Of a stretch of 44,866 nt of DNA, positions 1-7,983 are shown in pieces. This stretch comes from UBA4615 sp044371545. GTDB lineage: Bacteria; Pseudomonadota; Gammaproteobacteria; Burkholderiales; Burkholderiaceae_E. Within the stretch, counting starts at the first letter, position 1; each line of letters starts with the position of its first letter. The notes under the pieces were generated by a model, which ran no database searches, was not told the DNA's origin, and was given only the letters and a program-made list of their open reading frames with translations. A program made the position numbers and the translations under genes. The stretch covers positions 1-44,866 of the forward strand of contig JBILTM010000007.1 in assembly GCA_044371545.1 (NCBI GenBank). Direction: 5' to 3'.

Positions 1-132
1 GAGCGCTCGGTGACCGCGCTCGGCGACTACTGGTGGGCGCAGGCGGCCGCGGGGTTCACCGTCGGCGCGGTCGTCGCGCTCGCGATCCGGGCCGTCCGCC
101 TCGCGCGGGCGCGCGCGGCCGAGCTGCTCTGA
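1..132 (+). CDS. C-terminal end of an unidentified membrane protein (partial)
   Basis: The first reading frame is open from the window edge and stops at a TGA at 130-132, giving 43 residues. It contains one likely membrane helix rich in Ala, Val and Gly (starting WWAQAAAGFTVGAVVALAI) followed by a basic, Ala/Arg-rich tail, as at the cytoplasmic end of many inner-membrane proteins. The start lies outside the window and the family cannot be named. It directly abuts the degraded kinase fragment downstream. Confidence 0.5.
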   Translation, partial: ERSVTALGDYWWAQAAAGFTVGAVVALAIRAVRLARARAAELL

Positions 133-415
133 AGGCCGGCCGCACGCGGCGTGCGCCGCACCTGCGCTGCGGCAAGATCGCGACCGCCGAGGACGTGCGC
201 GTGCGCATCGCGCGGATCGAGGCGCTGCTCGGCCCGCACGTCGAGGGGCTGCTGCGTGCCGGGCTCGACGTCGTGCTCGACGTCCATGCGAACACCGTCG
301 CGCGGCGCGCGTGGGTGAAGGGCATCGTCGAGCGCAGCGGCGCGTCGCACCGGCTGCACCGGCTCGACGTGCCCGACGCGACCTGCCTCGCGTGGCTGCA
401 CGCGCGCAGCGCGCG
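133..415 (+). pseudogene. Fragment of an AAA_33-type ATP-binding kinase-like protein, cut at both ends
   Basis: The plus strand (frame of position 33) encodes a stretch typical of predicted P-loop kinases of the AAA_33 group: LGPHVEGLLRAGLDVVLD, then NTVARRAW, then HRLHRLDVPD. These correspond to the middle of such proteins. No P-loop or start codon precedes it, so the N-terminal half is missing, and similarity stops near 415 where the sequence becomes the antisense of a LysR gene. It cannot encode a working enzyme. The family call rests on motif memory and is moderately certain; the truncation at both sides is directly visible. Confidence 0.55.
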
Positions 416-682
416 CGACGCCCCGAGCAGGTGCTCGAGGTCGTCGATGTCGCCGAGGATGCGGCGCGCGTGCGCGAGGTACAGCTCGCCCTCGGGCGTC
501 AGCGCCATCCGGCGCGTCGTGCGGGCCACGAGCGCCACGCCGAGCGCGCGCTCCATCCGCGCGAGGTGGCGGCTGACCGCGGGCGTGGTGACGCCCAGCT
601 CGCGCGCGGCCGCATCGAGGCGCCCGGAGGCGGCGAGCACGCAGAAGAAGCCGAGGTCGTCCGGCTGGATCGCGGCGGTCAT
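416..682 (-). pseudogene. LysR-family regulator, N-terminal DNA-binding domain only (3' truncated)
   Basis: Reading leftward from ATG 682, the product begins MTAAIQPDDLGFFCVL and carries a complete LysR winged helix-turn-helix (AARELGVTTPAVSRHLARME, then RRMALTPEGELYLAHARRIL) of about 85 residues. The linker helix ends near 416, and the roughly 200-residue effector domain is absent, replaced by the kinase remnant. LysR genes are commonly divergent from tartrate/D-malate dehydrogenase genes and control them, which fits the neighbour at 801. An alternative start at 730 would cover the palindrome at 703-719, so 682 is preferred. As it stands the gene could make only a DNA-binding stub. Confidence 0.75.
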
Positions 683-702
683 CGGGGCGGTCGGGGTCGA
701 TG

Positions 703-719
703 GTTGACCTGGAGTCAAC
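703..719. promoter_or_regulatory. Perfect inverted repeat, likely LysR operator
   Basis: GTTGAC-CTGGA-GTCAAC has two perfect 6-bp arms around a 5-bp centre. It contains the T-N11-A dyad expected of LysR-type binding sites and lies 20 bp upstream of the LysR start and about 80 bp upstream of the tartrate dehydrogenase start. The regulatory role is inferred from position and symmetry. Confidence 0.55.
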
Positions 720-800
720 GATGGGTTCACTGTACGGCCGGCCGGGCGAGGCGTCCACGGGCGATCGTCGGCGCTCCGAACGACGAGGCGAGGAGACCCG

Positions 801-1889
801 ATGAAGACCTACCGGATCGCGCTGATCCCCGGCGACGGCATCGGCAAGGAAGTGATCCCGGCCGGCGCCGAGGTGCTCGACGCGCTGGCCGCGAGCGTGG
901 GCGGCCTGCGCTTCGAGTTCGAGCGCTTCGGCTGGGGCGGCGACTGGTACCGCGCGCACGGCGAGATGATGCCGGCCGACGGCCTGGACGCACTGCGCGG
1001 GCACGACGCGATCCTGTTCGGCTCCGCGGGCGACCCCCACATCCCCGACCACGTGACGCTGTGGGGCCTGCGGCTGAAGATCTGCCAGGGCTTCGACCAG
1101 TACGCGAACGTGCGGCCGACGCGGATCCTGCCCGGCATCGACGCACCGCTCAAGCGCTGCGGCCCGAAGGACCTCGACTGGGTCATCGTGCGCGAGAACT
1201 CCGAGGGCGAGTACGCCGGCGTGGGCGGGCGCGTGCACCAGGGCCATCCGATCGAGGCCGCGACCGACGTGTCGATGATGACCCGTGCGGGCGTCGAGCG
1301 GATCATGCGCTTCGCGTTCTCGCTCGCGCGCTCGCGGCCCCGCAGGCTGCTGACGGTCGTCACCAAGAGCAACGCGCAGCGCCACGCGATGGTGATGTGG
1401 GACCAGATCGCGACCGAGGTCGCGCGCGAGTTCCCCGACGTGCGCTGGGACAAGGAGCTGGTCGACGCGATGACCGCGCGCATGGTCAACCGGCCGGCGT
1501 CGATCGACACCGTCGTCGCGACCAACCTGCACGCCGACATCCTCAGCGACCTCGCGGCTGCGCTCGCCGGCAGCCTCGGCATCGCGCCGACCGGCAACGT
1601 CGATCCCGAGCGACGCTACCCGTCGATGTTCGAGCCGATCCACGGCTCGGCGTTCGACATCATGGGCCAAGGGCTCGCGAACCCGATCGGCACGTTCTGG
1701 TCGGCTGTGATGATGCTCGAGCACCTGGGCGAGGCCGCGGCCGCCGCGCGGATGATGGCCGCGCTCGAGCGGGTGACCTCGGACCCGTCTCTGCACACGC
1801 GCGACCTCGGCGGCCATGCCACCACGGCGCAGGTGACGGCCGCGGTCTGCGCGCTGCTGCGCGACGGCGCGGCGCGCGCGGCGGCCTGA
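801..1889 (+). CDS. ttuC: Tartrate/D-malate dehydrogenase (isocitrate/isopropylmalate dehydrogenase family)
   Basis: This 362-residue protein is predicted to perform NAD-dependent oxidation and decarboxylation of tartrate or D-malate in the cytoplasm. It has the beta-decarboxylating dehydrogenase pattern: IPGDGIGKEV (9-18), the substrate-binding RENSEGEYAG (131-140), TVVTKSNAQ with the likely catalytic Lys190, the metal-binding NLHADILSDLAA (242-253) and EPIHGSAFDI (278-287). The start is supported by a GAGGAG-type ribosome site about 7 bases upstream. It is divergent from a truncated LysR gene, the usual arrangement for ttuC, and followed by a Bug binding protein often paired with such genes. 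Which of tartrate, D-malate or a related hydroxy acid is the true substrate cannot be read from the sequence. Confidence 0.9.
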   Translation: MKTYRIALIPGDGIGKEVIPAGAEVLDALAASVGGLRFEFERFGWGGDWYRAHGEMMPADGLDALRGHDAILFGSAGDPHIPDHVTLWGLRLKICQGFDQYANVRPTRILPGIDAPLKRCGPKDLDWVIVRENSEGEYAGVGGRVHQGHPIEAATDVSMMTRAGVERIMRFAFSLARSRPRRLLTVVTKSNAQRHAMVMWDQIATEVAREFPDVRWDKELVDAMTARMVNRPASIDTVVATNLHADILSDLAAALAGSLGIAPTGNVDPERRYPSMFEPIHGSAFDIMGQGLANPIGTFWSAVMMLEHLGEAAAAARMMAALERVTSDPSLHTRDLGGHATTAQVTAAVCALLRDGAARAAA

Positions 1890-1932
1890 GCGACCCGCGG
1901 CGGCGACGCTGCTCGCGGGCGGCGCGACCGGC

Positions 1933-2841
1933 GTGCGCGCACAGGCCTGGCCCGCCCGGCCCGTCTCGCTCGTCGTGCCGTTCCCCCCGGGCGGCACGAC
2001 CGACGTGCTCGCCCGTGCGCTCGGCGAGCGGCTCGCCGAGGCGCTCGGCCAGCCGGTGCCGATCGAGAACCGGCCGGGCGCGGGCGCCGCCCTCGGCGCC
2101 GACCAGGTCGCGCGCGCGAAGCCCGACGGCCACTCGCCGCTGGTCGGCGCGGTCCACCACGCGATCGCGACCAGCGTCTACCCGAAGCTGCCGTACGACT
2201 TCAGGAAGGACTTCGCGCCGGTCACGACGATCGCGATGGTGCCCAACGTGCGGGTGATCAACGCGAGCACGCCGGCGAAGACCGTCGCCGAGCTCGTCGC
2301 GCTCCCGAGGAAGGAGCCCGGCAAGCTCGCCTACGGCTCGAACGGCAACGGCACCGCGCAGCACCTGATCGGCACGCAGTTCCAGCAGGCCACCGGCACG
2401 CAGCCCGTGCACGTGCCGTACAAGAGCAGCGCGCCGATGGCCACCGACCTGCTCGGCGGGCAGATCGCGATGTCCTTCGACACGATCGCGCCGGTGCTGC
2501 CGCACATCAGGGCGGGCACGCTGCGCGCGCTCGCGGTGACGACCGCGGCGCCCTCGTCGGCGCTGCCCGACGTGCCGACGCTCGCGAAGGCGGGGCTGGA
2601 CGGTTTCGACATCGGCACCTGGTTCGGCGCGCTCGCGCCCGTGGCGACGCCGCCGGACATCGTGCGGCGGCTCAACGCCGAGGCGGTGAAGATCATCCGC
2701 TCGCCCGAGTTCGGCAGGCGGATGGCCGAGATCGGCGCCGAGCCGATCGGCGAGTCGACCGAGGAGATGGCGCGGCGGATCCGCGTCGACACCGAGCGCT
2801 TCGCGAAGCTGGTGAAGGAGGCGAACGTCACGGTGGAGTGA
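1933..2841 (+). CDS. Bug-family tripartite tricarboxylate transporter binding protein, N-terminus apparently lost
   Basis: The 302 residues match Bug (TctC-like) periplasmic receptors that bind carboxylates: WPARPVSLVVPFPPGG at the start, then IENRPGAGAALGADQVA, and YGSNGNGTAQHL near the middle. The only usable start in frame is GTG at 1933. Codons just upstream (1897-1932) still read AAATLLAGGATG, the hydrophobic core of a signal peptide leading into VRAQA, but no start codon precedes them before the end of ttuC, which lies only 43 bases upstream. The secretion signal therefore seems to have been removed by a deletion at the ttuC end. No ribosome site is visible. No TctA/TctB membrane genes are present, which is common for Bug orphans. 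Confidence 0.8.
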   Translation: MRAQAWPARPVSLVVPFPPGGTTDVLARALGERLAEALGQPVPIENRPGAGAALGADQVARAKPDGHSPLVGAVHHAIATSVYPKLPYDFRKDFAPVTTIAMVPNVRVINASTPAKTVAELVALPRKEPGKLAYGSNGNGTAQHLIGTQFQQATGTQPVHVPYKSSAPMATDLLGGQIAMSFDTIAPVLPHIRAGTLRALAVTTAAPSSALPDVPTLAKAGLDGFDIGTWFGALAPVATPPDIVRRLNAEAVKIIRSPEFGRRMAEIGAEPIGESTEEMARRIRVDTERFAKLVKEANVTVE

Positions 2842-2899
2842 GGGGGGGCCGTTCGTCGTAGGGCGTGCGGCGGATTGTCCGGGCGGTGCGGACCCGGTA

Positions 2900-2924
2900 G
2901 GATTGTTGAAGATTTCAACAATCC
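2900..2924. promoter_or_regulatory. 25-bp perfect palindrome, likely autoregulatory operator of vapBC
   Basis: GGATTGTTGAA and its exact reverse complement flank a 3-base centre (GAT), giving 11-bp perfect arms. It ends 9 bases before the antitoxin ATG and touches the ribosome site GGAG (2925-2928). Ribbon-helix-helix antitoxins usually repress their own operon from such a palindrome. The role is inferred, the symmetry is exact. Confidence 0.8.
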
Positions 2925-2933
2925 GGAGCGGCG

Positions 2934-3167
2934 ATGGCGACCGTCAACTTCAGCGTGCCCGACGACCTCAAGGACGCGTTCAATGCGACCTTCGAAGGGC
3001 AGAACAAGAGCGCGGTGATCGCCGGGCTGATGCGCGAGGCGATCGAGCGCGAGCAGCGTCGCCGTGCGAGCGTCGACGCGATCGACCGGATCCTCGCGCG
3101 TCAGCGGGACGCGCCGAAGGTCGGCCGTGCGCGGATCGCGGCCGCACGGCGCAAGGGTCGGCCGTGA
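2934..3167 (+). CDS. vapB: VapB-like ribbon-helix-helix antitoxin
   Basis: This 77-residue protein has the ribbon-helix-helix layout: a beta strand MATVNFSVPDDLKDAFN (1-17) followed by two helices (KSAVIAGLMREAIERE, about 25-40) and a basic C-terminal tail that would contact the toxin. It is expected to neutralise the PIN toxin encoded next and to bind the palindrome just upstream. The start ATG has GGAG 5 bases before it. The stop TGA overlaps the toxin GTG start, typical of translationally coupled toxin-antitoxin pairs. Confidence 0.85.
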   Translation: MATVNFSVPDDLKDAFNATFEGQNKSAVIAGLMREAIEREQRRRASVDAIDRILARQRDAPKVGRARIAAARRKGRP

Positions 3168-3601
3168 AGCCCGCGGAACTCGTCGTCGACGCGAGCGTCG
3201 CGATCAAGTGGCTGCTGGGCGATATCCGCGGCGAGGCCGATGTGCCGGCGGCCAACCAGGTGCTGTTCCGCATCCGGGACGGCGAGGTCCGGCTCGTGCA
3301 GCCTCCGCACTTCGTCCTCGAGATGGCTGGCGTGCTCGCACGGGAGGCGCCTGCCCGCGCTGCCCGGGATCTCGCCGACCTGGGGCTCGTCGAGATGTCG
3401 GTCGTCGACGAGACGCAGGTGGTGCATCGGGCCCTGGAGCTCGCGATCCATCATCGGCAGCACGTGTTCGACACGATGTACCACGCGGTCGCGCTGTCCC
3501 GACCCGATGCCCTGCTGGTCACGGCGGACGAGCGATACTGGCGCGCGGCCCGGGGCGTGGGGCGGATCGTGCGCCTCGCCGACTTCGCGACGCTGCACTG
3601 A
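3164..3601 (+). CDS. vapC: VapC-like PIN-domain ribonuclease toxin
   Basis: This 145-residue protein is a PIN domain expected to cut RNA, often tRNA, when freed from its antitoxin. The acidic metal-binding residues are all present: Asp9 (VVDASVAIKWLL), Glu53 (HFVLEMAGVL), Asp103 (HVFDTMYHAVAL) and Asp122 (VTADERYW). GTG 3164 is chosen because it overlaps the antitoxin TGA (GTGA) and starts just before the PIN strand. The gene looks intact. The exact RNA target cannot be predicted. Confidence 0.87.
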   Translation: MKPAELVVDASVAIKWLLGDIRGEADVPAANQVLFRIRDGEVRLVQPPHFVLEMAGVLAREAPARAARDLADLGLVEMSVVDETQVVHRALELAIHHRQHVFDTMYHAVALSRPDALLVTADERYWRAARGVGRIVRLADFATLH

Positions 3602-3607
3602 GGCCTC

Positions 3608-4135
3608 GTGCCCCGCAACGTCGAGATCAAGGCCCGCATCGCCTCGGTCGGTGCGCTGCACCCGATCGCCGCCGCGCTCGCCGATGCCGGCCCGACGCCG
3701 ATCGCGCAGGACGACACCTTCTTCGCCTGCGAAGCCGGCCGGCTGAAGCTGCGCGACTTCGGTGACGGGCGCGGCGAGCTGATCTTCTACCGGCGCGACG
3801 ACGCTGCCGGGCCGAAGCTGTCGTCGTACGTCCGCACGCCGACCGGCGACCCCGCGGGGCTGCGCGAGGCGCTCGCGCTCGCGCATGGCGTGGTCGGCCG
3901 CGTGCGCAAGGCACGCACGCTCTTCCTCGCGGGGCGCACGCGGATCCACCTCGACGAGGTCGAGGCGCTGGGCGCGTTCCTCGAGCTCGAGGTGGTGCTC
4001 GACGACGACGAGCCCGTGGAGCGCGGGGTCGCCGAAGCGCACGCGCTGATGGCGCGGCTGGGGGTCGGTCCGCAGGCGCTGGTCGAGGGGGCGTACCTCG
4101 ACCTGCTGCGCGCGCGCGGCGCGGGGCGGGACTGA
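3608..4135 (+). CDS. CYTH-domain protein (class IV adenylate cyclase / thiamine-triphosphatase superfamily)
   Basis: The 175-residue product carries the CYTH signature VEIKAR (5-10, the ExExK-type triphosphate/metal site), GRLKLRDFG near 45-53, a basic strand (RVRKARTLFL) and the acidic TRIHLDEVEALGAFLELEVVLD. Such proteins act on organic triphosphates in a tunnel fold, as CyaB-like cyclases or triphosphatases; the reaction here is not known. The GTG start follows vapC by only 6 bases, so it may be read through from the toxin-antitoxin operon, though a functional link is not evident. Confidence 0.78.
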   Translation: MPRNVEIKARIASVGALHPIAAALADAGPTPIAQDDTFFACEAGRLKLRDFGDGRGELIFYRRDDAAGPKLSSYVRTPTGDPAGLREALALAHGVVGRVRKARTLFLAGRTRIHLDEVEALGAFLELEVVLDDDEPVERGVAEAHALMARLGVGPQALVEGAYLDLLRARGAGRD

Positions 4136-4217
4136 TCGCGCGACGGCGGCGTGCGCGCCCTCCGCACGATCCGGCGCGAGCGCGCAGACGCCGACACCGC
4201 GACGATCCGCGCCCGCG

Positions 4218-7200
4218 TCAGCCCGTCGTCGCCTTCGGCCGCCGCACCACCTGCACGATCCGCTCGCCGTCTCCCGCGCCCGGCACGAGCGCACCCGCGG
4301 CCCCCGCAGCGGCGTCGCTCGCATCGGTCTCGCCCCGCGCCCACCGCTGCGTCAGCTCGCGCCACTGCGCGCGCGCCGTGGCGACGGCCGCGAGCTTCAC
4401 GTGGCCGAAGCCGCGGATCCGCTCGGGCACGGCCGCGATCCGCAGCGCGAGCGGCAGGCGCGCGGCGTCGAGCGCGGGCAGCAGCGACTCGACGATCGTG
4501 CGGTACTCGTCGACGAGTGCGCGTTCGATGCGGCGCTCGCCGGTGCGGCCGAAGACGTCGAGCGCGGTGCCGCGCAGCCTGCGGCCCTTCGCGAGCACGC
4601 GAAGCAGCGGCATCAGCCAGCGTGCGTCGAGCGCGACCTTGCGCGGCGTGCCGTCGGGGCGGCGCAAGCGCACCCCGAGCGCCGACAGGAACGGCGGCGC
4701 CATGTGCAGCGTCAGCCCGTCGCGCGCCTCGAACTGCGCGTCGAGCGCGCGCACGAACGTGCCGTCGGTGTAGAGGCGCGCGACCTCGTACTCGTCCTTG
4801 ACCGCCATCAGCCGCGCGAGCTGGCGTGCGACGGTCGAGGTCAGCGGGAAATCGGCTTCGGTCGCGGACGTTTCCGCGGAAACGCCCCGGGCCTCGCGCT
4901 CCGCCTCGCGCACCCGCCCGACGAACGCGACGTACCGCGCCGCGTACGCGCCGTCCTGGTACGCGGCGAGGAACGACGCGCGCCGCGCGACGAGACCGTG
5001 CTCGCCGTCGAGCAGGCCCGCGCCGGCCTCGGGCGTCGCGTCGCGCCCGGCGCGCAGCGCGGCGAGCCGCTCGGGCCGCGCGGCCGCGAGCCGCCCGAGC
5101 CCGAAGGCGAGCCGGTTCGCCGCGACCGCGACGCCGTTGAGCTCGATCGCACGGTCGAGCGCCGCGAGCGACACCGGCACGAGGCCCATCTGCCACGCGA
5201 CGCCGAGCATCAGCACGTTGGACGGCATCGTGTCGCCGAGCATCGACTCGGCGATCGACTGCGCGTCGAAGGTCCGCACGCGATCATCGCCCGCGGCCGC
5301 GCGCAGCTTCGCGAGCAGCGCGTCGGCGTGCAGCGACGCGTCGGGGTCGCGCACGAAGGCCGCGGTCGGCAGCGCGTGCGCGTTGGCGACGACGACGGTG
5401 CGGCCGTGCTTGACGGTCGCGAGCGCGTCGGCCGAGGCGCCCACGACCAGGTCGCAGGCGAGCACCGCGTCGGCCTGCTGCGTGTCGATGCGCACCTGGT
5501 TCAGCAGGTCGGGCGTCGGCGCGAGCCGCACGAACGACAGCACCGCACCGCCCTTCTGCGCGAAGCCCATGAAGTCGAGCACCGAGGCCTGCCTGCCCTC
5601 GAGGTGCGCGGCCATCGTGACCAGTGCGCCGACCGTGACCACGCCGGTGCCGCCGACGCCGGTCACCAGCAGGTCGAACGGGCCGGTCCAGGTCCACGGC
5701 GCGGGGGTGGGCAGCGCGGCGATCTCGCGCGCGAGCGCTTCGGTCGCGTCGGTCGGGGCGTCCGCGCGCCGCCGCAGGCGCGCACCCTCGACGGTGACGA
5801 AGCTCGGGCAGAACCCGTCGACGCACGAGAAGTCCTTGTTGCACGAGGTCTGCTCGATGCGCCGCTTGCGGCCCCAGTCGGTCTCGACCGGGATCACCGA
5901 CAGGCAGTTCGACGCGCGGCCGCAGTCGCCGCAGCCCTCGCAGACGCGCTCGTTGACGAACACGCGCCGCGGCGGATCGGGATACGCGGGCACGCCGTCG
6001 ACCACCTTCTTGCGACGCCGCCGCTTCTCGGCCGCGCAGGTCTGGTCGTAGATCATCACGGTGACGCCCGCGGTCGCGCGCAGCTCGCGCTGCACCGGAT
6101 CGAGCGCGTCGCGGTGGTGGAACGTGGTGCCGCGCGGGAACTCTGCGCGGTGGCCGTCGTACTTCTCGGGCTCGTCGGAGACGACCACCACGCGCTTCGC
6201 GCCCTCGGCCTCGACCTGGCGCGCGATCTCGGCGACCGACAGCGAGCCGTCGACCGGCTGGCCGCCGGTCATCGCGACCGCGTCGTTGTAGAGGATCTTG
6301 TAGGTGATCGTGGCGCCGGCCGCGACCGCCTGCCGGATCGCGAGGTAGCCCGAGTGGTAGTAGGTGCCGTCGCCGAGGTTCTGGAACACGTGCGGCGTGC
6401 GGGTGAAGCGCGAGGCCGCGGCCCAGTCGACGCCTTCGCCGCCCATCTGGATCAGGCCCGCGGTGCCGCGGTCCATCCAGCTCGCCATGAAGTGGCAGCC
6501 GATGCCGGCGAGCGCGCGCGAGCCCTCGGGCACGACGCTCGAGCGGTTGTGCGGGCAGCCCGAGCAGAAGTAGGGCTGGCGGCGCACCGCGTCGGCCGCG
6601 TTCGACAGCAGCGCCGGCATCGTGAAGTCGACGACGAGCGCGCGCCGATCGAGCATCGGGTTCAGCCGCGCGAGCCAGTCGGCGACGACCGGCATGATCC
6701 GCGACGGTCGCAGCTCGCCGAGCGACGGGAGCAACACCATGCCGTCGGGCGAGGTCTTGCCGGCCACGCGCGGGCGCTGCGCGTCGGGCAGGGGATAGAG
6801 CAGCTCCTTGATCTGGCGCTCGACGACCGGCGCCTTCTCCTCGATCACCAGCAGCTCTTCCAGCCCCTGCGCGAACTCGAGGATCCGCGTCGGCTCGAGC
6901 GGATACACCAGCCCGACCTTGTAGACGCGCACGCCCGCGGCCGCGAGCGCGTCGGGGTCGAGGTCGAGCCGGCGCAGCACCTCCATGAAGTCGAGGTGCG
7001 CCTTGCCGACGGTGACGATGCCGAGCGTGGCCGCAGGCGACGCGACGACGTGGCGGTCGATCGAGTTGAGTCGCGCGAACGCGCGGACCGCGTCGAGCTT
7101 CGCCGCGAGCCGCGCCTCGATCGCGAGCGAGGGCAGGTCGGTCGCGCGCACGTGCAGCGACCCGACCTCCGGAGGCGGCGCGAAGTCGACCGGGTCCTCG

Positions 7201-7877
7201 AAGTCGAGCGCGACGCGGTCGAGGTCGACGGTCATGCCCGACTCGACGACCTCGCTGATCGCCTTGAAGCCGACCCACGCGCCCGAGAAGCGCGACAGCG
7301 CCCAGCCGTACAACCCGAACTCGAGGTACTCGGCGACGCTCGCCGGATGCAGCACCGGCATCGACCAGGCCTGCATCGCGACGTCCGACTGGTGCGGCAT
7401 CGACGAGGACACGCAGCCGTGGTCGTCGCCGGCCACGACCAGCACGCCGCCCGCCGGGCTCGAGCCGAACGCGTTGCCGTGCTTGAGCGCGTCGCCCGAG
7501 CGGTCGACGCCCGGCCCTTTGCCGTACCACATCGCGAACACGCCCTCGACGGTGCGCTCGGGGTCGAGCGCGACCCGCTGGGTGCCGAGGCACGCGGTCG
7601 CCGCGAGGTCCTCGTTGATCGCGGGCAGGAACTCGACCCCGGCCTCCTTCAGCAACGCCGCGGCCTTCCACATCTGCTGGTCGACCATGCCGAGCGGGCT
7701 GCCGCGGTAGCCGGACACGAAGCCCGCGGTCGACAGGCCGCGGCGCGCGTCGAGGGCGCGCTGCATCAGCGGCAGGCGCACCAGCGCCTGGGTGCCGGTC
7801 AGGAAGACCTGGCCGGAGGCGGCGCGCAGGTTGTCGGACAGCGCGTAACCGGCGTTCGGCAGGGTCGGGTCGGCCAT
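4218..7877 (-). CDS. Fused indolepyruvate ferredoxin oxidoreductase (alpha-gamma fusion)
   Basis: The 1219-residue protein should oxidise aryl-pyruvates from aromatic amino acid transamination to aryl-acetyl-CoA, with thiamine diphosphate and iron-sulfur clusters. The N-terminal part (about 15-620) is the pyrimidine- and TPP-binding region (SGYRGSPLGMVDQQMWK, MWYGKGPGVDRSGDALKHGN, FCSGCPHN). Around 640-680 lie Cys clusters (CEGCGDCGRASNC, then SCNKDFSCVDGFC). Around 730-900 is the gamma domain with TGVGGTGVVTVG. The C-terminal segment is the one usual for these bacterial fusions. ATG 7877 has GAGGAG upstream and begins right before conserved sequence. It is divergent from an Lrp-type regulator. 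Confidence 0.92.
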   Translation of the reverse strand: MADPTLPNAGYALSDNLRAASGQVFLTGTQALVRLPLMQRALDARRGLSTAGFVSGYRGSPLGMVDQQMWKAAALLKEAGVEFLPAINEDLAATACLGTQRVALDPERTVEGVFAMWYGKGPGVDRSGDALKHGNAFGSSPAGGVLVVAGDDHGCVSSSMPHQSDVAMQAWSMPVLHPASVAEYLEFGLYGWALSRFSGAWVGFKAISEVVESGMTVDLDRVALDFEDPVDFAPPPEVGSLHVRATDLPSLAIEARLAAKLDAVRAFARLNSIDRHVVASPAATLGIVTVGKAHLDFMEVLRRLDLDPDALAAAGVRVYKVGLVYPLEPTRILEFAQGLEELLVIEEKAPVVERQIKELLYPLPDAQRPRVAGKTSPDGMVLLPSLGELRPSRIMPVVADWLARLNPMLDRRALVVDFTMPALLSNAADAVRRQPYFCSGCPHNRSSVVPEGSRALAGIGCHFMASWMDRGTAGLIQMGGEGVDWAAASRFTRTPHVFQNLGDGTYYHSGYLAIRQAVAAGATITYKILYNDAVAMTGGQPVDGSLSVAEIARQVEAEGAKRVVVVSDEPEKYDGHRAEFPRGTTFHHRDALDPVQRELRATAGVTVMIYDQTCAAEKRRRRKKVVDGVPAYPDPPRRVFVNERVCEGCGDCGRASNCLSVIPVETDWGRKRRIEQTSCNKDFSCVDGFCPSFVTVEGARLRRRADAPTDATEALAREIAALPTPAPWTWTGPFDLLVTGVGGTGVVTVGALVTMAAHLEGRQASVLDFMGFAQKGGAVLSFVRLAPTPDLLNQVRIDTQQADAVLACDLVVGASADALATVKHGRTVVVANAHALPTAAFVRDPDASLHADALLAKLRAAAGDDRVRTFDAQSIAESMLGDTMPSNVLMLGVAWQMGLVPVSLAALDRAIELNGVAVAANRLAFGLGRLAAARPERLAALRAGRDATPEAGAGLLDGEHGLVARRASFLAAYQDGAYAARYVAFVGRVREAEREARGVSAETSATEADFPLTSTVARQLARLMAVKDEYEVARLYTDGTFVRALDAQFEARDGLTLHMAPPFLSALGVRLRRPDGTPRKVALDARWLMPLLRVLAKGRRLRGTALDVFGRTGERRIERALVDEYRTIVESLLPALDAARLPLALRIAAVPERIRGFGHVKLAAVATARAQWRELTQRWARGETDASDAAAGAAGALVPGAGDGERIVQVVRRPKATTG

Positions 7878-7939
7878 CGCGCGCTCCTCGAGGGGGTGTC
7901 GAGCGAGTCTAGGTCGCCGGTCGGGGAAAAGGTTTGCGC

Positions 7940-7953
7940 GATTCGCACGAATC
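7940..7953. promoter_or_regulatory. Inverted repeat between divergent genes, candidate Lrp/AsnC operator
   Basis: GATTCG-CA-CGAATC is a perfect 6-bp inverted repeat with a 2-bp centre, lying in the 106-bp gap between the indolepyruvate oxidoreductase start (7877) and the Lrp-type regulator start (7984). Position suggests control of both genes; direct evidence is lacking. Confidence 0.45.
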
Positions 7954-7983
7954 CGCCTAGAGTCGAACGATCCGTTTCCCGAG

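Noticed and set aside
27..1997. Long minus-strand open frame of 656 codons over the LysR/ttuC region
   Set aside because: Its product is Arg/Ala/His-rich without motifs and lies antisense to ttuC, whose frame carries clear enzyme motifs. Such shadow frames are expected in very GC-rich DNA.
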